DNA of 21,581 nucleotides, from the NCBI GenBank assembly GCA_965373045.1, contig CBDVEQ010000015.1, forward strand, positions 1 through 21,581, read 5' to 3'. The number at the start of each line of letters is the position of its first letter. Within the stretch, counting starts at the first letter, position 1. The translations under genes and the position numbers were made by a program. Positions 1 through 6,501 of the stretch are shown here, piece by piece. Origin of the DNA: DAOVDI01 sp965373045. GTDB lineage: Bacteria > Acidobacteriota > Aminicenantia > Aminicenantales > Aminicenantaceae. The notes under the pieces are model-generated. The model was given only the letters and a program-made list of their open reading frames with translations, did no database searches and was not told the DNA's origin.

Positions 1-2
1 AC

Positions 3-110
3 TCCCAGACCCCTATTTCCTATGTCAAAGAAAATATCCCGCTTTTCGGACATGTCTGGGGCCGCCAGCAGCCGAGGCAGGCTCGCGTCATGATCAAAGT
101 AAAATTTTAG
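3..110 (+). CDS. C-terminal fragment of a probable TonB-dependent receptor / outer-membrane beta-barrel protein (5' end outside window)
   Basis: Only the last 35 codons are in the window, read in the frame that ends at the TAG at 108-110. The fragment ends in alternating polar and hydrophobic residues with a terminal phenylalanine (ARVMIKVKF). This is the usual C-terminal strand signature of outer-membrane beta-barrels recognised by the BAM complex. The preceding stretch (FGHVWGRQQPRQ) resembles the 'G...PR.....' run before the last strand of TonB-dependent receptors. The start and the plug domain lie outside the window, so the family call is an inference from the terminus alone. Any other beta-barrel family is possible. 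Confidence 0.45.
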   Translation, partial: SQTPISYVKENIPLFGHVWGRQQPRQARVMIKVKF

Positions 111-118
111 AAATATCC

Positions 119-141
119 AACCTGGATTATTCACAAGCCGA
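119..141 (-). repeat. 23-base dispersed repeat, copy 1
   Basis: Read on the minus strand this is identical over 23 bases to 18701-18723 (it begins TCGGCTTGTGAATAATCCAG). Both copies lie in intergenic DNA beside a GATTCNAG octamer array, but in opposite orientation. Function unknown. Confidence 0.8.
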
Positions 142-159
142 GATTGGTTATAAAGAGAG

Positions 160-205
160 GATTCTAGGATTCGAGGATTCAAGGGTTCAAGTGAAAAGAA
201 AAGAG
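160..205 (+). repeat. tandem octamer repeat, copy A of the GATTCNAG family
   Basis: Four consecutive 8-base units are visible: GATTCTAG (160-167), GATTCGAG (168-175), GATTCAAG (176-183) and GGTTCAAG (184-191). They are followed by TGAAAAGAAAAGAG. The same arrangement recurs at 3606-3645 and 18599-18648. Confidence 0.8.
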
Positions 206-277
206 ATAAGAGTTTGTTGAGTTGAATTTTATTAAAATAACCCAAAGAACACAACGAACCCAATAAACTCTTCTGCC

Positions 278-2107
278 TTATTCTACGGTAACACTTTTTG
301 CCAGGTTCCTAGGCTGATCCACATCAGATCCCCTCGCTGCAGCAATATAATAAGAAAACAGCTGCAAAGAAACAGTAGTCAGAAAGGGAGACAGCAGCGG
401 GTTGACTGATGGAATCCGGATCACCGCATCCACTCTGTCCGAAATTTCCTGATCGTTTTCAGAAGCAACAGCCAGGACAAATCCGCTCCGGGTTTTTACT
501 TCAGAAATATTGCTCAACATCTTTTCATAAACCCTGTCTTTGGGAACTACAACCAGAGTGGGCATTTTTTCATCGATCAGTGCGATAGGACCGTGTTTCA
601 TCTCCCCGCCGGGATAGGCTTCGGCATGGATATAAGAGATCTCCTTGAGTTTTAAAGCTCCCTCCAACGCAACAGGAAAACTAACCCACCGACCCAGAAA
701 TAGGAAATGGTTGTAAGATACAAAACTCTGAGAAAGTTCCTCGATCACTCTCGCATCGTTCAGAATCTCTTCTATATTGTGGGGGATCTTTTGAAGATCC
801 TGGATAAAGTTCATTATTTCCTCTTTGCTCTTCATCCCTTTTATTGTGGATATGTGCACGGACAACAGCGCAAGTGCGCATAATTGTGCGGTAAATGTCT
901 TTGTCGCAGCTACACCGATCTCCGGCCCCGCATGAGTGTAGAGGACTCCATCGGTCTCCCGTGCAATAGATGATTGGACAACATTGCAAATGGCAAGGCT
1001 TGGCAAACTCTCTGATTTGACAGCCTTGAACGCAGCCAGAGAATCCGCAGTTTCGCCGGACTGGGAGAGAACAACAATCAGGGTCCGCTCATGCATAATA
1101 TGGTCCTTGTATCGATATTCTGAGGCATACTCCACTTCAACTGGAACTCCGGCCATTGACTCTATCATAAGTTTTCCTATCAACCCGGCATGATAGGATG
1201 TCCCACAGGCAATGATAAGGATCCTCTCCACACGCTTTATCACCTTGTCCGACAATCCGGTTTCTTTAAGATCGACCTGGCCGGTTTCGAGTGAAACCCT
1301 CCCGGACAGTGTATCCCGGACGACTTTTGGCTGCTCAAAGATCTCTTTGAGCATAAAGTGTTTGTAGCCTTTTTTTTCGGTCAACAAGGAATCCCATGCG
1401 AGCCGTTCCACACGTTTGTCCAGAGCATTTGCCTTGTAATCCCAGAATTTAACCCTTCCAGTATCCAGAACCGCCATCTCCTTGTCCTCAAGGAAAACAA
1501 TGGATTTAGTATGATTCAAAAGAGGATTGACATCAGAAGAAACAAAAAATTCTTTCTCCCCCAATCCGACTACAGAAGGGGCTCCATCTTTAGCAGCAAC
1601 GATCTTATTGGGGTCACGGGTGGAAATGGCGACGATGGAATAAGCTCCTCTGAGATCCTGAACAGCTCTTTGTACTGCCAGCTCGAGCAGATCCTCAAAA
1701 TATTCTTCAATAAGATGGGCGATAACTTCTGTGTCGGTATCCGTCTGGAAAGTATGTCCTTTTTTGAGAAGTTTTTCTTTAAGGGAAAGATAGTTCTCGA
1801 TAATGCCATTGTGGACCACAACGATCGTACCTGTACAATCCAGATGAGGATGGGCGTTCTCTTCTGATGGACGGCCGTGGGTCGCCCAACGGGTATGCCC
1901 GATACCATAATATCCTGATACAGGTTCATTTCATAAGCTTTCCTCGAGATTACTGATTTTTCCTTTGACCCGCCGTCTATTGATCTTGTCTCCATCTACA
2001 ACAGCGATTCCGGCAGAATCGTACCCCCTGTATTCAAGTTTCTTCAGACCTTCGACGATCAGAGGCACGACTTTTTTAGGTCCGATATATCCGATAATAC
2101 CGCACAT
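278..2107 (-). CDS. glmS: glutamine--fructose-6-phosphate aminotransferase (isomerizing), interrupted by one in-frame TGA
   Basis: GlmS makes glucosamine-6-phosphate from fructose-6-phosphate and glutamine in the cytoplasm, the first step to UDP-GlcNAc for peptidoglycan and lipid A. From the ATG at 2107 (preceded by GGGGGA) the frame is 610 codons including the stop, the same length as the E. coli enzyme. It starts MCGIIGYIG with the N-terminal nucleophile Cys2. The glutaminase domain includes HTRWATHG and VHNGIIEN. Two SIS isomerase domains follow (CGTSYHA, SQSGETADS, GVAATK, KLKEISYIHAEAYPGGE, KHGP), and the protein ends in DQPRNLAKSVTVE. Codon 59 (1933-1931) is TGA, in frame on both sides and alignable without gaps to the E. 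coli protein. If it terminates, only a 58-residue stub is made, and the isomerase half would need re-initiation; the next candidate (GTG at 1819) has no clear Shine-Dalgarno. The gene lies 43 bases downstream of the TPR gene, probably co-transcribed. A sequencing error, a recent nonsense mutation or readthrough all remain possible. Confidence 0.93.
1931..1933 (-). other. in-frame TGA (codon 59) within glmS
   Basis: The frame upstream (ending KISNLEESL) and downstream (NEPVSGYYGIGHTRW) is the same. The codon takes the place of exactly one residue in the glutaminase domain, a position that is not a conserved cysteine in the GlmS proteins I can recall. One base change from AGA, CGA, GGA or TGG would create it. 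Confidence 0.9.
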
Positions 2108-2150
2108 TGGGATCCCCCATTGTATTATTTGCTTCTTTATCAGCCTATAT

Positions 2151-2663
2151 TCAGCTATTTTCGACTATGGCTTTGAAACGTTCGTCACCTTTGACGTTAT
2201 CAAAATCTATCTCGTTTTGAGCCAATATCTTAAAATAATCATCGAGCTTTACAGCTCTTTCCAGGTGAGTTACAGTTTCATCTATATTGTCCTGCTGCAC
2301 TGATACTAGAGACATTAGATAAGGAACTTTTCCCTGTTTAGGTTCCATCTTCTGGGCTTTTGCCAACAGATCTATAGCCTCCTCAAATTTCCCCTGATTG
2401 GCTTTATAAACACCATTCTGATAATAATCGTCAAAGGTTTTTAGTATACCCGTCTTTTTTTCTTTCTTATTCATGCAGATAGACAGATAAATACGAGCCC
2501 GATCCACAACTTCCTTTTCATCTGGATGTTTTTCCAGGAAGGCAGAAAGAAGTTCTTCAGCTTTTTTAAAATCGCCTTTATGAAAGGCTTTCATCGCCTG
2601 CTCATATGCAGATATTGATTTTTGAAATGTATCTTTTCTTTCTTTAGTCTTGCTTTCTGGCAC
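2151..2663 (-). CDS. small tetratricopeptide-repeat (TPR) protein
   Basis: About 170 residues with no signal peptide or membrane segment, so probably a cytoplasmic protein-interaction module. A TPR-like unit is seen near residues 15-50 (SAYEQAMKAFHKGDFKKAEELL) and others near 70-145 (YYQNGVYKANQGKFEEAIDLL; VQQDNIDETVTHLERAV). The frame can open at a TTG (2669), but I choose the GTG at 2663 because GGAG (2674-2671) then lies 7 bases upstream. A good promoter precedes it (-35 TTGCTT, -10 TATAAT). The gene sits between lpxC and glmS on the same strand, and the 43-base gap to glmS suggests co-transcription. The partner is unknown. The TPR fold is fairly sure; a role in envelope precursor synthesis is only suggested by position. 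Confidence 0.8.
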   Translation of the reverse strand: MPESKTKERKDTFQKSISAYEQAMKAFHKGDFKKAEELLSAFLEKHPDEKEVVDRARIYLSICMNKKEKKTGILKTFDDYYQNGVYKANQGKFEEAIDLLAKAQKMEPKQGKVPYLMSLVSVQQDNIDETVTHLERAVKLDDYFKILAQNEIDFDNVKGDERFKAIVENS

Positions 2664-2674
2664 GTTCAATCTCC
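2661..2674 (-). promoter_or_regulatory. ribosome binding site and GTG start of the TPR gene
   Basis: GGAG (2674-2671), a 7-base spacer, then GTG (2663-2661). The upstream TTG at 2669 sits only one base from GGAG, too close to be served by it. Confidence 0.55.
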
Positions 2675-2696
2675 AAGGCCGGATTTTAATTAGTGT

Positions 2697-2725
2697 ATTA
2701 TATATAAGTTACCTCTTTAAAGCAA
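2697..2725 (-). promoter_or_regulatory. sigma-70-type promoter for the TPR gene and glmS
   Basis: On the minus strand, -35 TTGCTT (2725-2720), 17-base spacer, perfect -10 TATAAT (2702-2697). It lies in the 65-base gap after lpxC, so TPR-glmS can be expressed independently of lpxC. Confidence 0.55.
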
Positions 2726-2728
2726 ATA

Positions 2729-3565
2729 TCAACTCAGATTGAAGTGGTCCGGATGCTCGAGTAAATAACGAACAGCCTTTTGATGAAGAGAATGTCCTGC
2801 TTTTCTGGCTTTAATATGCCCCAGGATGGGGGCTCCCAGCAGGGAGAAGTCTCCGATAAGATCTAAAATTTTATGCCGGACAAACTCATCAGGAAACCGG
2901 AGTGGTCCATTGATCACTTTTGTGTCATCTAATACAAGAGCATTTTCCAGCGATCCACCAAGGGCAAATCCCTGCTTCCGGAGGAATGGGACATCTTTCA
3001 GAAAACCGAATGTTCGAGCTGGCGCTATCTCTTTTAAAAATACAGCAGGCTCTAGAACCAGACTCAATTCCTGCTTTCCTATGGCCGGATGGTCAAAGTC
3101 AATCATATAGGTCATGCGGAAACATGTGTCAGGAAACACCTCGATTACCGCATCTTTTTCTTGAAGGCAAAACCCTCTTGTGATCTTAAATATTTTTTTT
3201 TGCCCTGGAAGGTTTACCAGTCCTGCCCCTGCAACTGCTTCTGCGAAAATCCTTGCGCTTCCGTCCAATATCGGGATCTCGCTGCCTTTCACTTCGATCA
3301 CAAGGCTATCTACACCGGCCATAAAGAGCACGGCCATTATATGCTCGATGGTATGGATCTTCCAGGATCCGGTTACCAGAGTTGTGCAGTATTTGGCTTC
3401 AATTAACGCAGAATCCAGTTCGAATTCCCGATCGTCCAGATCGATCCTGCGAAATACGATCCTCCCAGTCTCGGATGGCTTTAACCATAGTTTAACCAAT
3501 TCTCCGGAATGAACACCCACTCCTGATATCCGGATCTCTTCTTTTAAAGTAGCCTTATGAATCAT
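2729..3565 (-). CDS. lpxC: UDP-3-O-acyl-N-acetylglucosamine deacetylase
   Basis: LpxC is the zinc-dependent committed step of lipid A synthesis, removing the acetyl group from UDP-3-O-acyl-GlcNAc in the cytoplasm. I start at the ATG at 3565 (278 residues). An upstream ATG at 3595 would add MYYILKKLFI, but its codons overlap a likely -10 box (TATACT). Zinc ligands fit H75 (in HTIEH), H231 and D235 (in RHKILDLIGD); E74 fits the general base and H258 (in GHSLH) the second catalytic histidine. The family motif RTFGFLKD is at about 184-191. The length is slightly below the roughly 300 residues of E. coli LpxC, with a shorter C-terminus. The presence of lpxC implies a lipid A outer membrane. It lies upstream of the TPR-glmS pair on the same strand, which supplies the hexosamine used by this pathway. 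The Shine-Dalgarno sequence is poor. Confidence 0.96.
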   Translation of the reverse strand: MIHKATLKEEIRISGVGVHSGELVKLWLKPSETGRIVFRRIDLDDREFELDSALIEAKYCTTLVTGSWKIHTIEHIMAVLFMAGVDSLVIEVKGSEIPILDGSARIFAEAVAGAGLVNLPGQKKIFKITRGFCLQEKDAVIEVFPDTCFRMTYMIDFDHPAIGKQELSLVLEPAVFLKEIAPARTFGFLKDVPFLRKQGFALGGSLENALVLDDTKVINGPLRFPDEFVRHKILDLIGDFSLLGAPILGHIKARKAGHSLHQKAVRYLLEHPDHFNLS

Positions 3566-3581
3566 GATGAAAAGTTTTTTC

Positions 3582-3587
3582 AGTATA
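3582..3587 (-). promoter_or_regulatory. -10 box of the lpxC promoter (short leader)
   Basis: TATACT on the minus strand, with no good -35. Transcription would start about 10 bases before the ATG at 3565, leaving almost no 5' leader. No clear Shine-Dalgarno is present. Confidence 0.4.
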
Positions 3588-3605
3588 TAGTACAAAGTAA
3601 CATTA

Positions 3606-3680
3606 ATCTATAGGATTCGAGGATTCAAGTGAAAGAATAAGAGGCCAAAGAAGAAGAGCCCAAAGCAGCTTCGCCCAAAG
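3606..3680 (+). repeat. dispersed repeat copy B (GATTCNAG octamers plus tail)
   Basis: Octamers GATTCGAG (3614-3621) and GATTCAAG (3622-3629), with a degenerate unit ATCTATAG before them. The segment from 3621 to 3648 (28 bases) is identical to 18622-18649 in copy C. A second shared block follows (about 3655-3673, GAGCCCAAAGCAGCTTC here; 18664-18680, GAGGCCCAAAGCGGCTTC there). It lies in the divergent lpxC-larB spacer. Confidence 0.75.
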
Positions 3681-3708
3681 CTATTTTAATTACTTTTCTG
3701 GCTTTCAC

Positions 3709-3735
3709 CTTTTCTCGCGTTTCTCGCTTTTCTCG
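3709..3735 (+). repeat. three tandem 9-base units
   Basis: CTTTTCTCG (3709-3717), CGTTTCTCG (3718-3726) and CTTTTCTCG (3727-3735), about 100 bases before larB. On the minus strand the unit reads CGAGAAAAG. Function unknown. Confidence 0.65.
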
Positions 3736-3818
3736 CAGGCGTTAACCGCCTTTGGCCTTCTTCGACTTCTATAGACAGCTAAGGATTTTTATAGACTGTT
3801 TTTCTTTGGCCGTAATTC

Positions 3819-3827
3819 TGATAGAAT
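3819..3827 (+). promoter_or_regulatory. extended -10 promoter of larB, predicting a leaderless mRNA
   Basis: TGATAGAAT carries both the TGN extension and a -10 (TAGAAT, 3822-3827). The ATG at 3834 is only 6 bases further on, where transcription would be expected to begin. There is no Shine-Dalgarno and no good -35. Confidence 0.45.
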
Positions 3828-3833
3828 GAATTT

Positions 3834-4577
3834 ATGAAAAATATGCTGAAAGACGTATTGAACCAGGTCCAGGCCGGATCACTTACTCCCGAAAAAGCCT
3901 ATAACAAGCTTAAAGATCTTCCTTATCAGGATCTTCAATTTGCTAAAATCGACCATCACCGGGAACTGCGCCGTGGATTTCCGGAAATCATTTACGGCCA
4001 GGGAAAGACGGAAACTCACATCATCAAGATAGCCCGTGAAATCCTTAAAAAAGGAAGTAACCTTCTCATAACCCGTGTCGAACAGCAGGTATACAAGAAG
4101 CTTAAAAACGATTTCCCCAAAATTTGCTACAATCCCCAAGCCCGGGTAATCCACTTCAAACAACAGTCTCCTCCGGAAGGAAAGGGCAAGATCATGATCA
4201 TTACAGCGGGAACTTCGGACATCCCGGTTGCAGAAGAGGCATATATCACCTGTGATATCCTGGGTAATGAGGCGGAAAAACTTATTGATGTAGGCGTTGC
4301 AGGCATCCACCGGCTGCTCGGAGAGTACCAAAAAATCCGGGAGGCAAGGGTTCTCATCACAGTAGCAGGGATGGAGGGAGCCCTTCCCAGTGTCATTGCC
4401 GGTATCACTGATGTTCCTGTGATCGCTGTTCCCACAAGTGTGGGATACGGCGCCAGCTTTAACGGCCTGGCTGCACTCCTGACCATGCTCAATTCCTGCG
4501 CTGGAGGGATCGGGGTCGTAAACATCGACAACGGTTTTGGGGCCGGATTTTTAGCCAGCCTGATCAATCATCTCTGA
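3834..4577 (+). CDS. larB: nickel-pincer cofactor biosynthesis protein LarB (pyridinium-3,5-biscarboxylic acid mononucleotide synthase)
   Basis: LarB carboxylates and hydrolyses nicotinic acid adenine dinucleotide to P2CMN, the first step to the nickel-pincer nucleotide of lactate racemase and related LarA-family enzymes. The 247 residues match the family length. A short alpha-helical N-terminus leads into a PurE-like (AIR carboxylase) domain from about residue 117: ITAGTSDIPVAEEA, VAGMEGALPSVIAG, PTSVGYGASFNG, NSCAGGIGVVNIDNGFGAG. Glu181 and Cys222 correspond within one residue to the Glu180 and Cys221 described as catalytic in Lactobacillus plantarum LarB, so the enzyme looks intact. No larA, larC or larE is in the window; larB stands alone before dnaG with its own promoter. 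ATG 3834 is used; ATG 3843 is an alternative. Older annotations call such genes AIR carboxylase or CpmA homologue. Confidence 0.93.
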   Translation: MKNMLKDVLNQVQAGSLTPEKAYNKLKDLPYQDLQFAKIDHHRELRRGFPEIIYGQGKTETHIIKIAREILKKGSNLLITRVEQQVYKKLKNDFPKICYNPQARVIHFKQQSPPEGKGKIMIITAGTSDIPVAEEAYITCDILGNEAEKLIDVGVAGIHRLLGEYQKIREARVLITVAGMEGALPSVIAGITDVPVIAVPTSVGYGASFNGLAALLTMLNSCAGGIGVVNIDNGFGAGFLASLINHL

Positions 4578-4657
4578 CGTCCGGAACACCATTTTTAGAC
4601 AAAACTGGAAATATTTTAAGAAATTTATTATGAATAACTTAGAAGAATGAATCAGGC

Positions 4658-4686
4658 TTGACAATTGGGGATTTCAAACCTATATT
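4658..4686 (+). promoter_or_regulatory. strong sigma-70-type promoter of dnaG-rpoD
   Basis: Consensus -35 TTGACA (4658-4663), 17-base spacer, -10 TATATT (4681-4686), about 30 bases of leader before the dnaG ATG. This is one of the best promoter matches in the window. Confidence 0.75.
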
Positions 4687-4722
4687 ATTGAAGTTAATTT
4701 TTGTTCTCAGCCAAGAAAAACC

Positions 4723-6459
4723 ATGGATTTAGCCGAACAGGTCCGACAAGTGGCAAATATCATCGATATTGCCGCCCAGTACACAACATTAAAACAGCGA
4801 GGAAGCAAGCATGTCGGACTCTGCCCGTTCCATTCTGAGAAGACTCCTTCTTTCACGGTCGATTCAGACAAACAGCTGTACCACTGTTTTGGATGTGGTG
4901 CCGGAGGAGATTTGTTCACTTTTGTGATGGAAAAAGAGGACCTTAGTTTTCCCGAGGCTCTCAAATATCTTGCTGATAAATACAATATTCCTATTCCAGA
5001 GATAAAAAAACGTTCTCCCCAACATCTCAAGCTGGAAGAAAAGCTTTATAACATTACTGAAACAACTCTGGCCTTCTTCAGAAAAAACCTCTTTAACACA
5101 AAAGAAGGAAAAAAGGCCCTGGAGTATCTGAAACAGAGAAATATAACAGAAGATGTCATTCAGGACCTTAAAATAGGATACGCGATGAACAACTGGGATT
5201 CCCTTCTGATTTTTTTCAAGGGAAAAAATATATCCCAGGATCTTCTCGAAAAGGCCGGACTGATCCTTCAAAGACAGAATAAAGAGGGGTACTATGACCG
5301 TTTCCGAGGGCGTATCATTTTTCCAATCTTTACGCTATCCGGAAAAGCGGTCGCCTTTGGAGGCAGAACTCTTTTCGATGATGACATCAAATACCTGAAC
5401 TCTCCAGATACGCCCATTTATACAAAAGGAAAAATCCTCTATGGTCTCAATATCAGCAAGGAGGCCATTCGAAATGAAAAGGACTCTATACTCGTCGAAG
5501 GATACACGGATTTTTCTGCGCTTTACCAGGCAAACTTCCGCCATTGTGTCGCTTCATTGGGGACGAGCGTAACTGAGAATCAGATCGCGATCTTGTCCCG
5601 ATTTTCTTCCCGGATAGTCATCTGCTACGATGGAGATGAGGCTGGCAAAAAAGCAGCGGGCCGGGCTGTTTCCATTTGCAAAAAGCGGGCAGTCAATGCC
5701 AGAGTTGCCCTGCTGCCTGAGGGAATGGACCCGGACAGCTATATTCAAAAATTCGGCAAAGCCAAATTCAAGGATCTTTTGAAAAACAGCATACCAGGTT
5801 TAAATTTTATCCTTCAGAATTTCACTAAAGCCAAAGAAGCAAAAACACCTGAAGATAAGGCCAGGGTTTCGAGAGAATTATTGACAAAAATTCTGGCCAA
5901 TGTACAAGACCCTATTGTCTATAGCGAAACCATAAAGGAAGCAGCAGAATATCTGGGAATTGATGAAAAACTTCTCAGGACAACGATCAAACAAAAAACA
6001 GTCAAAACAAATGCCTCAAAAAAAGAATCGCTTCTGTATGCAGAAAAAAGGCTGCTTCAGATCTTTTTTGCAAACAGCAGTATTACAAATCATATTTTTA
6101 AAGAGCTGGATCTTAAATATTTTGAAGGACTTAAAAGCGAGCCCATATTCTCTTCTCTCGCAGAATTTTTCAAGCACGGCCGGGCTCCGGATTATAATAC
6201 TTTAAAAGAAAATATCGACCCTTCCCTGAGGACATTACTTACAGAGGCTCTTATTGAAAAGGGAGAAGAGCCTACTCTGGAAGAAGCTGAAGACAACCTT
6301 GAAGCGATCAAAGATTATTACATCACAAGGCGCCGAAAAACGCTCACGCCCCAAACCGCCGAAGCCCAAAAAAATAAGGACGAAACCAGGGTCTCTTCGC
6401 TGCTCAAGCAAAAACAAGATTTAACAGAGGATTATGCAAACAAAAACCCGGACAATTGA
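4723..6459 (+). CDS. dnaG: DNA primase
   Basis: Synthesises the RNA primers for the replication fork, working with the replicative helicase DnaB. It is 578 residues, close to the usual 580-600. The N-terminal CHC2 zinc-binding domain has C34, H37, C55 and C58 (CPFHSEKTPSF; YHCFGCGAGGD). The catalytic core contains RFRGRIIFPI and FGGR near 194-215. The TOPRIM fold follows, with Glu259 (ILVEGYTD) and the acidic pair Asp303/Asp305 (CYDGDEAGK). A helical C-terminal part from about 430, presumably the helicase-binding domain, is weakly conserved. The ATG at 4723 has only a poor Shine-Dalgarno (AAGAA). rpoD follows after 39 bases, so the two probably form the classical dnaG-rpoD unit, here without rpsU and preceded by larB. 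Confidence 0.97.
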   Translation: MDLAEQVRQVANIIDIAAQYTTLKQRGSKHVGLCPFHSEKTPSFTVDSDKQLYHCFGCGAGGDLFTFVMEKEDLSFPEALKYLADKYNIPIPEIKKRSPQHLKLEEKLYNITETTLAFFRKNLFNTKEGKKALEYLKQRNITEDVIQDLKIGYAMNNWDSLLIFFKGKNISQDLLEKAGLILQRQNKEGYYDRFRGRIIFPIFTLSGKAVAFGGRTLFDDDIKYLNSPDTPIYTKGKILYGLNISKEAIRNEKDSILVEGYTDFSALYQANFRHCVASLGTSVTENQIAILSRFSSRIVICYDGDEAGKKAAGRAVSICKKRAVNARVALLPEGMDPDSYIQKFGKAKFKDLLKNSIPGLNFILQNFTKAKEAKTPEDKARVSRELLTKILANVQDPIVYSETIKEAAEYLGIDEKLLRTTIKQKTVKTNASKKESLLYAEKRLLQIFFANSSITNHIFKELDLKYFEGLKSEPIFSSLAEFFKHGRAPDYNTLKENIDPSLRTLLTEALIEKGEEPTLEEAEDNLEAIKDYYITRRRKTLTPQTAEAQKNKDETRVSSLLKQKQDLTEDYANKNPDN

Positions 6460-6487
6460 GTTTTAATATAAGACACGTTCAAACATT

Positions 6488-6501
6488 AGGAGTTAACATT
6501 G
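6488..6501 (+). promoter_or_regulatory. Shine-Dalgarno deciding the TTG start of rpoD
   Basis: AGGAG (6488-6492), 6 bases, then TTG (6499-6501). The next in-frame methionine is far downstream and would remove region 1, so the TTG is well supported. Confidence 0.75.

Larger units (their letters stand above)
111..277. other. intergenic region between two convergent genes, with dispersed repeat copy A
   Basis: This spacer lies between the left-edge gene (+) and the 3' end of glmS (-). It holds a 23-base sequence at 119-141, which recurs inverted at 18701-18723, and a tandem octamer array at 160-191. I see no convincing hairpin-plus-T-run terminator for either gene. Confidence 0.6.

Noticed and set aside
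160..205. A CRISPR array
   Set aside because: The units are 8 bases, contiguous and without unique spacers, and no cas gene is present.
1931..1933. The glmS TGA as a selenocysteine codon
   Set aside because: The position is not a conserved cysteine in GlmS, and the sequence just downstream shows only a tiny CCTG/CAGG stem, not a bacterial SECIS-type hairpin with a GGU loop.
1570..1995. A 141-codon minus-strand reading frame across the glmS start region
   Set aside because: It is in a different frame from the conserved GlmS motifs, and its product has no recognisable pattern; it is a shadow of glmS.
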